NCBI RefSeq assembly: GCF_023065955.2
Contig: NW_026622886.1
Coordinates: 11,418,001-11,482,000 of the forward strand
Direction: 5' to 3'
DNA length: 64,000 nt
From: Ursus arctos
Lineage: Eukaryota; Chordata; Mammalia; Carnivora; Ursidae
This document shows, piece after piece, positions 46,256 through 59,000 of this stretch; the first letter of the stretch is position 1, and each line of letters begins with the position of its first letter. Under the pieces are notes generated by a model that was not told where the DNA came from, made no database searches, and was given only the letters and a program-made list of their open reading frames with translations. A program made the translations under genes and the position numbers.

Positions 46256-47070
46256 GCAGGAGCTGTTAACTCACAAGATGCTCTCCCAGGCTCTGCCCCA
46301 AACAGTCCCATTTCTTGTGGCCCCAGGTCTCTGCCTCTTATTCTATAGGGTCTTAGGACATCCCCCAACTGTTTCCTGCAGCACGTGTCCCTGACTTCCT
46401 CTATCGGTTTTCTATCTCTTTACAAGTCTGATCCCACTACCAAATCCACATCATGAGCTAGTATCTAGGAGCTGCAAACATTTCTCGAGCACCTCCTTAA
46501 TCTATTAGAATGCTTTTGACTGCAAGTAGCAGGACAGCAACTTACAGCAGCTTACACAGAAAGTGCCACCATCAGACAGGAGATGCAGCTGTGAAGAGGG
46601 AGAGGATGCCAAATCTTTATAATTTCATATTTTCAAAAAATTAAATATAACAGGCTTTCTTTGGGAAGGCCATGCTTCTCCAGGACTCCACTCCTGCCTT
46701 ATATTCTGAAAGCTGCTCAGAAAGTTTCCTCCGAGAGGGTGCTTCAGGAATTTCTCTCCTTGGCTCACCGCTGCTGTGCCTTGCAATGAGACGTGCTGTT
46801 GTCAGTTTCCTGGAGCCTCTTGTTTTGTCTTAAAGGGATTTTCAAGTTGGCAACAGGCTGGACAGGGAAAAGGTGAGCCCCCATCTCGAACTAGTCAGCA
46901 CTTTCTCTCTGCTTCTGGCATGATCTCAGTAGTTACAGTCACCGAGCACTCAGGGGCAAGCTGACCAAACTTGACTGACACTCCATCAACACACAGGGTC
47001 ATCTCTTACCTGGAGCCCGACTCCCCTGCGTCCTGGGGCAGCCAGAATGGCCTGTCAAGCCCTCCAGCTC
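46256..47070. other. Presumed GLT8D2 intron, partly repeat-like
   Basis: 46495-46760 looks like an old repeat (GAATGCTTTTGACTGCAAGT) of uncertain family; the rest is unassigned. Confidence 0.4.
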
Positions 47071-47079
47071 CTTGCGCTT

Positions 47080-47300
47080 CAAGAGCATGGGCGTTGAAGT
47101 CAGAGGGCCCTCATTTCACATCCCTGCTCTGCCATTTAGTAGCTGTGTGATTTTGAGCAAGTTACTGAACCTCTCTGAGCCACAATTTTCTCATTTGAAA
47201 CCTGGAGATGGTGAGATATCTGCCTGAAAGTATTGTAAGAATGAAAGGAGATGACGAACCTGGTCAGCATAGGGCTGGGTGCAAATTAAACATGCAATAA
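47080..47300 (+). mobile_element. MIR SINE
   Basis: GAGCATGGGCGTTGAAGTCA, CCATTTAGTAGCTGTGTGAT, TTGAGCAAGTTACTGAACCT. Confidence 0.9.
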
Positions 47301-48130
47301 ATGATAGCTGGAATTATTCTCTAGCCCTGCAAAACTCTCCCTGCAGGTGTACACGATTCTGGCCACAGGGAGTGTATTTATAAGGACTCTTGTTTGCAAG
47401 AAAATGTCATTTCAATCAATTTAAGGAAGAAAGGGGAATTGATTGGTTTGGCTAATGGGGATTCCCAGGGTCGAGCTGGCATCAGGGACTCAGTCTCAGA
47501 TCCTTTTGCCCTTCCCCTCATTCTCTCTTGTGGTGCTAGATGGCCTTCCTTCATGGAGTGGGGAAAAAGGGACATGTGGCCAGAGACCATTCTAAGCTTG
47601 CATCATCTCAAAGAGTCAGCTGAATGCATATCATCTAAAATCATAAGTGGATGAAAGTAGCTAAAGTCAATATCCAGAGTCCTAAGTAATGTGCTGCTTT
47701 GACTCAATTGTCTTCCGGGTGCGAGAGGGGAAGAGGAGAGGGGGCCAGTGCAGAGGTAGCCTAAGTCTAGAGCCTGGGGAAATAAAAGGGATGTTGTAGC
47801 TGGTTCTTTACAGTGAATTAAAGAGTTTCCTATGGAAGAGTTTCCCAAGATCACTGCCAACAAGTTCTCACAACCCTTGGATTCGTGAGGGAGCCCTGGG
47901 GCACTATGACATCTCAGCCTTTTGTGCTGCCTCCCGGAGGCTCTCTCTGTCATGCTGCTGGTTTCTAAAGGTTAGTATTCCCTGTTTGCTGACTGCTGCC
48001 TCCAGTCAAATGTCAAGTTTAGAAGTTCCTTTGAAGGACCATAATGAGGAGGGATCAACTTAATTTTAAAATAAACTTTGGGTTTTCAAGACAAATTGTT
48101 ATTTATTTTTTTTAAATGCCCACACTCTTT
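47301..48130. other. Presumed GLT8D2 intron, nothing assigned
   Basis: Unique-looking sequence, no exon signal recognised. Confidence 0.4.
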
Positions 48131-48141
48131 GTTTCTTTCTT

Positions 48142-48335
48142 TTTTAAAAGATTTTTTTTTTTTTTTAATTTGAGAGGGAGAGAGCGAGAGAGCAAGTGAG
48201 AACATAACAGCAGAGGGAGGGAGAAGCAGAATCCCTGCTGAGCAGGGAGCCCCATGCAGGCTTGATCCCAGGACCCTGGGATCATGACCTGAGCTGAAGG
48301 CAGATGCTTAACCAACTGAGCCACCCAGGTGTCCA
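48142..48335 (-). mobile_element. CAN-SINE
   Basis: T-rich end, GAGAGAGCAAGTGAGAACAT body, closing GAGCCACCCAGGTGTCCACC. Confidence 0.9.
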
Positions 48336-48366
48336 CCCCTCCTGCCCTGGCTTTTTTAAAAGATTT

Positions 48367-49140
48367 TCTTTATTTAGATAAGCAGTTTCTTATGAAGTTA
48401 AATACACATCTACCGAATGACCCCACAATCTGATTTCTAAGTATTAATTAATTAATTAATTTAAAGATTTTATTTATTTATTAGAGAGAGAGACAGCCAG
48501 CGAGAGAGGGAACACAAACAGGGGGAGTGGGAGAGGAAGAAGCGGGCTCCCAGCAGAGCAGGGAGCCCGATGCGGGGCTCGATTCCAGAACCCTGGGATC
48601 CCGCGCTGAGCGGAGGCAGACGCTTAAAGGCTGAGCTACCCAGGCGCCCCTGATTTCTAAGTATTTAACATAGACAACTGAAAACTGAAAATCACACAGA
48701 AACCTGTAAACAAGTGTTTACAGAAGCTTTATTCATAATCATGGAACACAGAAAATAACTCAGATGTCCTTCAGTAGGAGAATGGGTTAACTGTGGCACA
48801 CCCACACAACGGAATACTAAACAATGATAAAGGGAAAAGCTATTGACACACTCAATAACAAGTGCGAATCCCAAATACATCATTTTAAGTGAAGATGAGG
48901 GTCTCAAAAGATTGTGTGCTGCATGATCCCGTTTATATGGCCTTCTAGAAATGGCCAAACTATTGGGACAGAGAACAGATCGGTGTTTTCTAGGGGCTAG
49001 GTGTTGGGCAGGGTCTGCTTGCAAAAGGGTAGCACGAGAGAATTCTTCGGAGGTGTTGGAATTGTTCTCTATTCCATTTGTTGTATAAGATACAATAAAT
49101 TCTTAGTACAAGAATTTATGCATGTGTTAAAATATACAGA
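48367..49140 (+). mobile_element. Old L1 3' end interrupted by a young SINE
   Basis: ORF2-tail-like sequence (AGCTTTATTCATAATCATGG, CACACCCACACAACGGAATA, TTGTGTGCTGCATGATCCCG), stops in every frame. Confidence 0.75.
48446..48650 (-). mobile_element. Young CAN-SINE subfamily in L1
   Basis: GACAGCCAGCGAGAGAGGGA body; target copies TGATTTCTAAGTATT at 48431-48445 and 48651-48665. Confidence 0.96.
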
Positions 49141-49589
49141 ATGATATAACCAGAAAAGTGAATTCTACGTGTAAATATTTGAAATTCAACTCATCAAATT
49201 TTGAACAGATACTGTGCCTTTAATAACTAACTTGTGTCACAGAAAGGAAGCCTATTTTTAAAAAAAGAAACCAAAACCACCAGGTATACTGAAACACAAT
49301 TTGTGTTTCTCTGGGTGAAGCACTCTTTCTAATTATGGAAGTTGGCCATATGAAATTTATGGAAATCCCGAAGACCACCAAGAAATCACCTTGTCAACAT
49401 GTATCAAATGTCTTGGCAGAAAAACAGTACTCATAGGCCAGTTCTTTATTCTCTGAAGAAGCAGTTGGCCTCTCCTGTTAAAAGATGTTGTTCCTGGAAT
49501 ATATCTGGTTGATAGGCCTCTTAGAATTTGCCCTGAATTTGTCTTCATGCAAAGCCAAGGGCTCTGTGTAAAAAGTTGGCCGGATAGCA

Positions 49590-49591
<2 letters not shown>

Positions 49592-49639
<48 letters not shown>

Positions 49640-49648
49640 CGCGCATGC
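49592..49648. repeat. (GT)n/(GC)n alternating purine-pyrimidine tract
   Basis: TG repeats run into GCGCGCGTGTGCGCGCATGC without breaking purine-pyrimidine alternation, for 57 bp in all. Confidence 0.97.
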
Positions 49649-50362
49649 TTAGGCTCTCTGGAACTTAACTGTCTTTGAATAGATAATACTTCCACGTGAT
49701 TCAACATTCGATAGGTGCCGAGTCTGTTTATTAGAACCTATCAGTTGGGTTTGTTCCAGCCGTTTATACCTGGGACCCATTTTAATTGTTTGGTGCGGAG
49801 GGTCGTGTTGGGTATTAAATAAGTGCAGGATAAGCCCCGTAGGACTAATAAGTGAAAGTCTCCCTCTGTTTTGGATCCTGGCCCCTTCTTTATCTTCTGT
49901 AATCTTCAATGTAGAGGCAGAGGACTTTTCAACATCGGTCCATATGAAGTTGCAAAGGTGGCCATTTTGATGACCTTTAATAGGCCAATAGTGCAAAATA
50001 GGAAATCTTATCCCGAGTCTGTCTCTGGCATCCCTCCAGCCTTCCTTGGAGGGCTTTCTTTTCCATTTGCACTCCTGTCTCTGGCAGTCCCCCTGAAAGT
50101 CAGCCTGCGCCTGTCTGAAGTTTGCCTGGGGCCTCACCTGCCTGTCACCTGGAGTGTCACATAGTAAACCTGGGCCTGTGAAAACGCTCAGGACAAATCT
50201 GGCATATCCTCCTAGAGCAGCAGTTTTTCTAGATGTTAGAAGAGCGAAAACATTGTCTTGATCCAAATGGCAGTTGAGTTTACCAAGCCCAGGGGGTCTA
50301 ACCTTTAATCCGGGGTACACAGACTGCCTAAGTGTCCATCGATTCATTCTACAGGATTTCAC
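49649..50362 (-). other. Unrecognised 237-codon open frame, probably chance
   Basis: The longest non-CpG-island open frame here (237 codons), running opposite to GLT8D2. Starts MKSCRMNRWTLRQSV. I recognise no domain, signal peptide or repeat in it, and no splice evidence supports it. The underlying DNA shows no transposon that I can identify. It could be a chance frame, a decayed pseudogene or a noncoding transcript. No function is claimed. Confidence 0.15.
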
Positions 50363-50390
50363 GTACTTAGATGTGAAAAAAAACTTCTTT

Positions 50391-50608
50391 TTTTTTTAAA
50401 GAGGGAGGGAGAGGGAGCGCACCAGCATGTGCAAGGTGGGGTTGGGAGTGGAGGCTGGGGCAGGGGTGGGGAGGTGGAGCAGGAGGGGCAAAGGGAGAGA
50501 GAATCTCAAGCAGGCTCCCCCCTGAGCAGAAGCCCAGGACCCTGAGATCATGACCTGAGCTGAAATCAAGAGCCTGTCATTTAACCGACTGAGCCTCTTA
50601 GGCGCACC
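50391..50608 (-). mobile_element. CAN-SINE, diverged
   Basis: G-rich expanded body, ATCATGACCTGAGCTGAAAT, end GAGCCTCTTAGGCGCACC. Confidence 0.85.
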
Positions 50609-50609
50609 T

Positions 50610-51814
50610 AGAAAAAATCTTCACTTTCACTAGCCTCTACCTGGAACTAAGGGCTTCTTTCAATTGTGAATGTAGGCGACAAATCACAGAAGTTACTGTA
50701 TACCTGTGCCATCATCCCCTGAAGAAATCAGATATTTTCATGCCACGTTACAGTTGTTCAGGGATCTCCCACTTCTTTAAAGCTCCCCACTACCTCAACT
50801 GACTGTAACTATTACACTTGCTAATAGTTGCTACTTAATAAAGAAGTATATATACTATGTCATGAACTTGGAGTTTTTTTCTCCAATGTGTTGATGGCTT
50901 CCTTTTCTTTAAAATTCTGTAATTGGTTTTCTTTGTAATACAATACATTTTTTAAGCTTTAAAAAACATTATTCTAGAAAGAGGTCTATGGGCTTCAGCA
51001 GACTTTTGAGATTTATGTCTCAAAAAAGGTTAAGATTTCTGCCAGCAGCCATGGATTTGGAGATTCCTGTAAAATGCACTCACCTCTCCCCCATCCAGTA
51101 TCCCCTCCCAAATTCCCATGACTTCCTAGTGGCTTACGTTCCTTACATTTAAAGTGCCCACAGCAGTTTTTCTTAGTTGCCTCTGTCCACTGTTCTCCAT
51201 GTCCAACAAGGACCCCCTTTCCTTGATTTCCCCCGAACACATTGATGCATGACTTTAGATCCTGGGGGGAAAGCAGGGTGGAGGTAGGGTGGGGGGTAGA
51301 AGCTGCAGAGCATGGCAGAAGACTGTGGACTGAATATTGGGCCTCCCAGTTCTTGAAAAGTCCCTGGGGGCCACCTGTCACAAGGAAAGAAGTTCTCATG
51401 AGCAAGTGGCAGCCCCTGCAACAGGATCTTTCTCCTCCCCACATACTGTTCTTGGGCTGCTACTAACCCCAAGATTCCAGTTCATCATTTACTTGGACCC
51501 ATTTACCATGTCCTTGCTCTCATCCCTGCCCACCCCATCCATGCATGGAAGACTTTGACTTCATGATAACAAAGAGTTTTCGCTCTGAGGGGACCTCTGC
51601 TAACAATGAAAGGAGTCATTATTTTTCCTTATTCTTGTACACTTCACAAGAATCTGAAGGTAATGCAAGAAACTTGTATTTTAGAGCTCATTATGAATGA
51701 CTTTGAGTGTTTACTCTCCTTTACCATCAGAATTTCTGTGGGAATGTTTGAAAACATTGCTTTGGGGGCTTTAATGAAGACAAAAACTGATGGAGGGAGT
51801 TGCATGCATTTGAA
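50610..51814. other. Presumed GLT8D2 intron, nothing assigned
   Basis: Unique-looking sequence. Several short minus and plus open frames near 51.0-51.6 kb overlap each other and have no recognised similarity. Confidence 0.4.
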
Positions 51815-52540
51815 ATAAAATCTAAACTCTTTTAAAGACACCACAGTTTGTCTCCAGTCTTACCTGGCCAGTCTTTTCTTTAGTCCACTCCATTCCAGCT
51901 ACATTGAACCTCTTGCATTGAACCTAGAATACTCAGAGCTCTTTTTAGCCACAGGGCCTTTGCACCTGCTGTTTTCCTTTCCTTTTCACTTTGCTGTTTC
52001 CTTCTGCGTTCTCCCCTCTGGCTCCTGCTCTTCCTTCTGATCAAATGCCATCTCATCAGTGAGGCTTTTCCTGATTTCTTTTCCTGAAACACTCCCCAAC
52101 TCTGTTGATCTTTATCCTAGGACCTCTGTTGTTTCCTTCATATCTCTTACCATAATCTAACTATTTTATTTGTTACATTTTATTTTATTTTTTAAAGATT
52201 TTATTTATTTATTTGACAGAGAGAGAGACAGCCAGCGAGAGAGGGAACACAAGTAGGGGGAGTGGGAGAGGAAGAAGCAGGCTCCCAGCGGAGGAGCCCG
52301 ATGCGGGGCTCCATCCCAGGACCTGGGATCACGCCCTGAGCTGAAGGCAGACGCTTAATGACTGAGCCACCCAGGCGCCCCTATTTGTTACATTTTAATA
52401 TCTGTTAGCCCTCAGGATTGAAAGCCCCATGATGATAGGGACTGGGACTGATTCGTTCATTGGTGCATCCCTAGTACATAGCACAGTGCTGGGCTTTTAG
52501 TAGGATCTCAAAAAATACTCATGGAATGAATGATTGGATT
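51815..52540 (+). mobile_element. L2 LINE 3' region interrupted by a SINE
   Basis: CCACTCCATTCCAGCTACAT, AGGGCCTTTGCACCTGCTGT, AAATGCCATCTCATCAGTGA, then after the SINE CATAGCACAGTGCTGGGCTT: L2 3' end in order. Confidence 0.88.
52183..52381 (-). mobile_element. Young CAN-SINE subfamily in L2
   Basis: GACAGCCAGCGAGAGAGGGA body; 16-bp target copies TATTTGTTACATTTTA at 52167-52182 and 52382-52397. Confidence 0.96.
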
Positions 52541-53007
52541 TAGTGTAAGGGATAGTTCTGTTCCCACAAGGGGTCCCTAAGGATGTAAAAATTTCCTTGT
52601 CAAGGAATGCAGTTATAATAGCAGAAAATATGCATGGGGTTGATATTTTAGATCAAGGAGACCTTCTGTGTGATGTTTCTTCAGTTAGCACCATCTGACT
52701 TGCTAACTTGGGGAGCTGAGAGGGCTATTTTTGGAGAACGTAAAAACAGAAACAAAAACAAAACAAAACAAAACACCCTGAAGACAAAAGATTACCCCTT
52801 GGGCGCCCTTTGTACTGTTTGTATAGCCAGAGAAATTAATTGGAAGAGGGGAGCTATACATTCAAGAAATATGTTTCCAGAGTTCTAGTAAAGAATGAGG
52901 CCACAGTTTGCTACATATCAGAACACCAAAGACATGGTCCTTAATCATTGTATGATGACTTTTGGGTTGATTCTGTTTTAAGTAAATTTTTGTTCTTCAA
53001 TCCACAG

Positions 53008-53054
53008 GTCACAGTTTTTGTCTGCGTGAACACACATGGCTTTGTTACGGAAAA
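53008..53054 (+). CDS. GLT8D2: GLT8D2 start-codon exon
   Basis: The acceptor is TCAATCCACAG|GTCACAG and the donor is GGAAAA|GTAAGA. 28 nt of 5' UTR precede ATG at 53036; 19 coding nt encode MALLRK plus one base. An in-frame TGA sits at 53027. The codon context has G at +4 but C at -3. The upstream exon partner is not certain. Confidence 0.9.
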
Positions 53055-56000
53055 GTAAGATTACAGCTTTTTGCCATCATGATTATTAAAAATAGATATT
53101 TTAAAGGACTATTTTGATGCTAGATCTTGGCTTAAAAAAAAATCCTCTGTGATTTTTCATGGGTGGTTTTCCCACAGGCAATTCTTGGCATCATCATTTC
53201 AGGATGATGCCTGTGGAAAGTTGTGAAGTATTTTGTCCAGAGATGGATTTGTCCTGAGAGGGGTCATACATTTCTATAAAACTTATAAATATAATTCATT
53301 TTCTCATTTTAAATAAATATTAATGCTTCTATTTAATTTAGCTGTTGTAATTTCGTGTTCCTGTTCTTCAAGAGTCATCTTAAATTATATAATCTTCAGA
53401 CCCCGTCAAAACCTGGATTTGCCCTTGATTTCCGATCTAGCAGATCTAACCTGGGAAGGAAACACAGTAATCCACTTGTGTTACTGTTAGCCTCAGGGGA
53501 GAGTTGCCTGATGTAGCAGATGAAAAGACAAGATATCCAGTCAGACATGAATTTCAGATTAACTATGAATGATATTTTGGTGTCCGTATATCCCAAATAT
53601 TGCATAGGACATATTATACTAAAAACAAAACAAAACAAAAAACAAAAAACAGAGGTGGTAGTAGACATTGAGTTGCTTCCCCAAACTGGCTGAGCAGGTA
53701 AATGTTAATCAGACATATTGATAAACTACAGGACTTTGTTCCTTATCTTCTATTTCTCTGTAGTTTGGTTTTAAACTGGGTCTATATCCGGTTGTCTCTG
53801 GCTGAATGTGATAATCCAGAAAGGCAGAAAGAACTGGATGTCAGCGCTGGAGAATCATTGAGCCTCAGAATGTATCTCTGGAAGACATCCCTGGAGACTG
53901 ACTCCTTCCTTTTGCAAATGTGAAGACAAAGGCCTAGGGGCCAGAAAATAGATCAGTATGGGGCCAATAAATGTAAATACCTTGATGCACAAAAGTAGGA
54001 AATGATAACAGATTAACAATTGTAACGTGCTGATTGGGCCTACATTGCCTTTGTTAACTCTCAAAGCGTCCATGTGAGACAATGATTAATATTCCAGTTA
54101 CAATCCTCATGGAGCTGATGAGCCAACTGAGCTCAGAGAGGTTAAGTAATGTGTCCAAAGCCACACAGCTAAGAGGTGATAGAAACACGATTTGAATCTC
54201 ACTTGTAATCCTAGCCCCTTCCTCTCCTACCAACATTTTCCAGACTTCAGGTACTTGCGCTCCGTGTAGAGCCATGCCCCACCTTCTCAATTTTTCATCG
54301 TTGTGTTTCTTCTGTCCTATGCATGACTTTTTAAGTTGACTCACTTAAAAAATTATGTGTACTTTACAATAGAAAGTATATATCCTTACTGTAATTAGAA
54401 TAAGCTACCTCCTATTATAAAAAGAAGGTGATTATACAAATATGTATGATTAGAACAATGTTATTCAATTCTGGGTAGATTTCGTTGCCTGCCTGCACCT
54501 GAAATTAAACTGATTTCTCATGCTGTGATTTCATGTTACTCAATGCCATGATCCTGAAGGTCCTAAACCCCTCATGTACAATCACATGGCATGTGCCCCA
54601 TTTTAGGAAAACACTGACCTATGTCACTCAGCTTCTCAGCAGATCCCAAGGGCAAGTGAAACTCTTCTGGAACAGATGGTCCTGGATGCTTAGAACTGGA
54701 AGAGTATTTGGGTCTTCTGGCTTCTTACTCGGGGCAAGAATTTTCTGTATGTCATCCTTGACCCATGGTTGAATCAACCGAGCAGCAGCTATGTTATAAT
54801 AGCTGAGAACGTGTACTCATAAGAAGCACGGGCTCATCACAAGCATTATATAAATGTTGGCTATCAACTGAAACGAAGTATTCACGCACAGGAAGTGGCC
54901 CTGGAGGCAGCATCATAAGGCACGAAGGTTGCAACCTCTGCCATCAGACTGCCCGGGGGCAGCCCTGGAGGCTCCTTAAACTACATCTCCGTATCCTTGA
55001 GCACCCGCAGCATCCCAGGTTAACCTGTACTGCACATGCGATCTGCTTAAAGAAAGGTCCACACCACTGCTATGTGTGTCAGGGAAGGCATCTGCTCTTA
55101 TGACTCTTCTAAACGGTCCTCAAATTTCAGCTTGATAAGTTACACGCGAACGTGTTTCTGTTTTTATTTCAGTTAATCAGGTGTTGCTCTTCCTTCTGAT
55201 TGTGACTCTCTGTGGGATCCTGTATAAGAAAGTTCATAAGGAGACTGTGCTCAGGAATGAAACAGGTATGCTAACTGAAATAAGCCAGTCACAAAAAGAC
55301 AAATACTGTGTGATTCTTCTTAGATGAGGTACTCAGACAGCCAAAATCATCCAGAAAGAAAGTATGATGGCAGTTGCCAGGGGCTGGGGGGGAGGGGGGG
55401 AATCGGGAGTTCTTGCTTAATGGATATAAGTTGTAGTTTTATAAGATGAGTTTATAAAACTCTTGTAAGTTTTATAAGAGTTATGGGGATGGACGGTGGC
55501 GAGAGTTGTACAACAGTGTGAATGTATTTAATACAATGAGCTGCGCACTTAAAAATGGTGAAGATGATATGTTGCATGTGTTTTTTACCACAATAAAAAG
55601 AATTTTAAAAAAAGAATGAGACAGGTAAACAAGCATATAATCCGTCAAGATGAGATACCTAGGACTGTCGTTTAAATACATTCCTTCGATTCCTTTCAGT
55701 AGCTGGGTTAAGAGAGAAGCCACAATTTGGTCAGATCCCAAGGACCTGCTTGTAGAATATCGACCCAAGGCCAACTTTTCAGTGATGTTCTAGAATGATC
55801 AGTGCTACTCAAACTTTATCACATATAAGAATCACAGTTAGGGTTTGTTAAAACACAATACTTGGACCCACCCTGAGAAATTCTGAATTAGTAGATTTGG
55901 GGTGAGACCTGAGAATGTGCATTTCTAATGAGCTCCCAGTGACACTAGGTTCTGGGACTACACTTTGGGTTGCTTGCTTTACATCCATCCTTTGAGTCTC

Positions 56001-59000
56001 TCAATAATTTTGATTATGAAAATTGCCTTTTCTCTCTTCTCCCTGCTGGTTCATTCCCATCAGTGCAGCAGTAGCCTCAGAATTCTCAGTTTCAAAAAGA
56101 TCCTGTGTTGACCCTATATCCTCTTTAAGCTGTGCCGAGGAGCCCGGTTTCCCCCCTAAGGGGTGAATTGCTTGAAAAGGTACCTTCACAACCTCGGAAC
56201 ACACAAAATCAACCCACAGAAAAATTAAGAAGCACTGATAGCATGTATATTATATTATATTATATTATATTATATTATATTATATTATATTATACTATTT
56301 ATAAAGATTTTATTTTTAAGTAATCTTTATACCCAGTGTGGGGCTCAAACTCACAACACTGAGATCGAGTCGTGCACTCCTCCAACTGAGCCAGACAGAT
56401 GCCCCTATTTTTAAATAATTTAATTTTTATATTAATCAAACACATACATTATGGCAAATGCAGAAGAGAAAAATATTACCTTTTGCTCTATCAGCTAAAG
56501 ACAAATACAGTTAATATTTTGGTACATTGTGTGCATTCATTCACACTTTTTTTCTTAAGCTAGCTTAGGCACTGAACATACAACAGTGAAAAAACAATGT
56601 CCCTGTTCTCACAAAGCTGACTTATCTTAATATAAAAAAAAAATTCATTAAAAAAAACAGTTCAAAACATGGATAATCTAGTCTAAATGAACATGAAGAG
56701 CATCTGAAAAGAGAATGATTCCACATAAAGACATGTATACATATGTTTCTAGGGCATTATTCTTTGTAGCTGCAAACTGGAAACAATCCACATGTGAATC
56801 AACTAGTGAGTAGATAAAATGTAATGCATTGACACAACGGAGTCCTTTTCAACAATACAAAGGAACACAGTAATATGTGCTCCCTGTGGATAAACCTCAC
56901 AGAGATTATACAACATGAAAGAGGCCAGACCTGAAAGCCCGCATATTATACATTCCATATATAGAAATTTCTAGAAAAGGTAAATCTATAGAGACAGAAA
57001 AGAGAGCCATGGTTGCTGGGGCTGGGAGCAGGAGTGGATTGACCACAACCCAGTTTAAGGAACTTTTCAGGAAGGTGGAAATGTTCTAAAGTAGGATTGT
57101 GTTGATTGAAGGTTGTGCAACTCTATCAATTTACTAAAAATCATGGAACCCTATACCTACAGTAGGAAATTTTAAGAAAATTCCAAAATTACCAAATTTT
57201 AGGAAATCTGTATCAGTCAACCTGGGCTGCCTTAACAAAGTACCACAGACCGGGTGGCCCAAACAACAGAAATCTATTTCCTCACAGCTCTGGAGGCTGG
57301 AAGTCCAAGATCCAGGTGTCAGCAGCGTTGGTTTCTCCCGACTTCTCTTCTGGGCTCACAGTTCTCCCTGTGTCCTCAGATGACCTTTTCTGAGTGTTCA
57401 CATCTCTGGGGTCCCTTCCTCTTCTTATAAGGACACCAATCATAGTGGATTAAGGCCCTAGCCTAATGGCCTCATTTTTCACTTAGTTGCTCTTCAAAGG
57501 CTCTGTCTTCGAATGCAGTCACATTCTGAGGTACTAGAGGTTAGGGCTTCAACATATGAATTTATGCAATTCAGTGCCTAACGATAAATTATGCCTCAAT
57601 AGAGAAAGGAAGCCATACAAGCTCAAAAGTTGTCTGAACTTCAAGTTCTTCCCTCCTCGCCCTTCAATCCCTGCCCATAAACCAACACATTTGGCCAGTG
57701 GAATCCCACTACAAATTCCTTTCTCCACAGAGAGAAAGGAATAGCTTTGGTAACAGCTGTTAGAACAACGGTAAGGAAATGCACATCCTGGCTTATTAAT
57801 TAGCCCTGGACCGATAAAGTGTTTGGAGCCCACGAATGGGTCCAGTGTCACATTTTTATCCCATTCAGAGGTAAAGAAACAAGAACCAGTGTTAATGAAC
57901 CACCATTCAGAAGGATATAGTGTTGCCATGGAAAGACGTCTGTGTTAAGTGGAAAACGCTAAGTTGCAGAAAACCGTGAAAAGTATGATTTCACTTTGGT
58001 GTGAAAACACCACCCGTAAGTGGTATATTTCCTTCTAGAATAACACAAAGAAGGATTTGGGAGGCACGCACTACACCCGTAGCAGAGATCTACCTTTGGG
58101 ATGGGAGTGGAGAGGTCTGAAGAAGATCATCATGGTTTATTGGAAACTGGGGCTGGAATTTTTTTCAAGAAGTGCATATTTTTAATAGACTTTATTTTTT
58201 AAAAAGAGTAGTTTTAGGGGCACCTGGGTGGCTCAGTTGGTGAAGCCTCTGCCTTTGGCTCAGGTCATGATCCTGGAGTCCTGGGATCGAGTCCCCACAT
58301 CGGGCTCCCTGTGCCCCTCACCCTGCTCGTGTGCTCTCTCTCTCTCTCTCAAATAAATAAATAAAACTTTTTTCAAAAGTGTGCGAAAAAGAGCAGTTTT
58401 AGGTTCACAGCAAAACTGAGTGGAAGGCACAGAGGTTTCCCATATAACCCCTGCCCCTACACACGCACAGAGCTTCCCCCACTAATAACATCCCCCACCA
58501 GATGGTACATTAGGGACAACTGATGAACCTTCATGGGCACATCATTATCACCCAGTGTCCACAGTCTGCATCATTAGGGTTCACTCCTGCTGTTGTACAT
58601 GGGCTGTGAGAAATGTACAATGACATTTATCGACCATTCTAGAATACAGAATCAGTAAAACCCCTCTGTGCTCCACCTATTCCATATTAATTGTTCTATT
58701 TTCAAAGATAGTAATTCAAAGAACTGGTGGTATAAGGCACTATCCAGAAGCCCTGCCAAGTCACATGCTGACGAAAAGCACGGTGCCGTTTTGTGTGTTC
58801 TCCTGATAATGACATTTGATGTAATCTCCTGATAATTAGCTGGTGATTCACACCTGGCCCATTTGAAGTGAGACAAGTTTACATGCTTGGCTGAAACGAT
58901 CCTAATTTGAAATGGGATTCAGAGACTTGGCGAGGGAGAGCAGACATTTCACTTTTTCTAGGAATGGGCGTGGTCTGATAAGAGCTGCTTGTAGGAACAG

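Noticed and set aside
51013..51472. 143-codon minus-strand frame with overlapping frames on both strands
   Set aside because: No recognisable domain, no splice signals, and several equally long frames overlap it; probably chance.
56247..56297. Regularly spaced short repeats considered as an array
   Set aside because: A simple pentanucleotide microsatellite without spacers; not a CRISPR-like structure.
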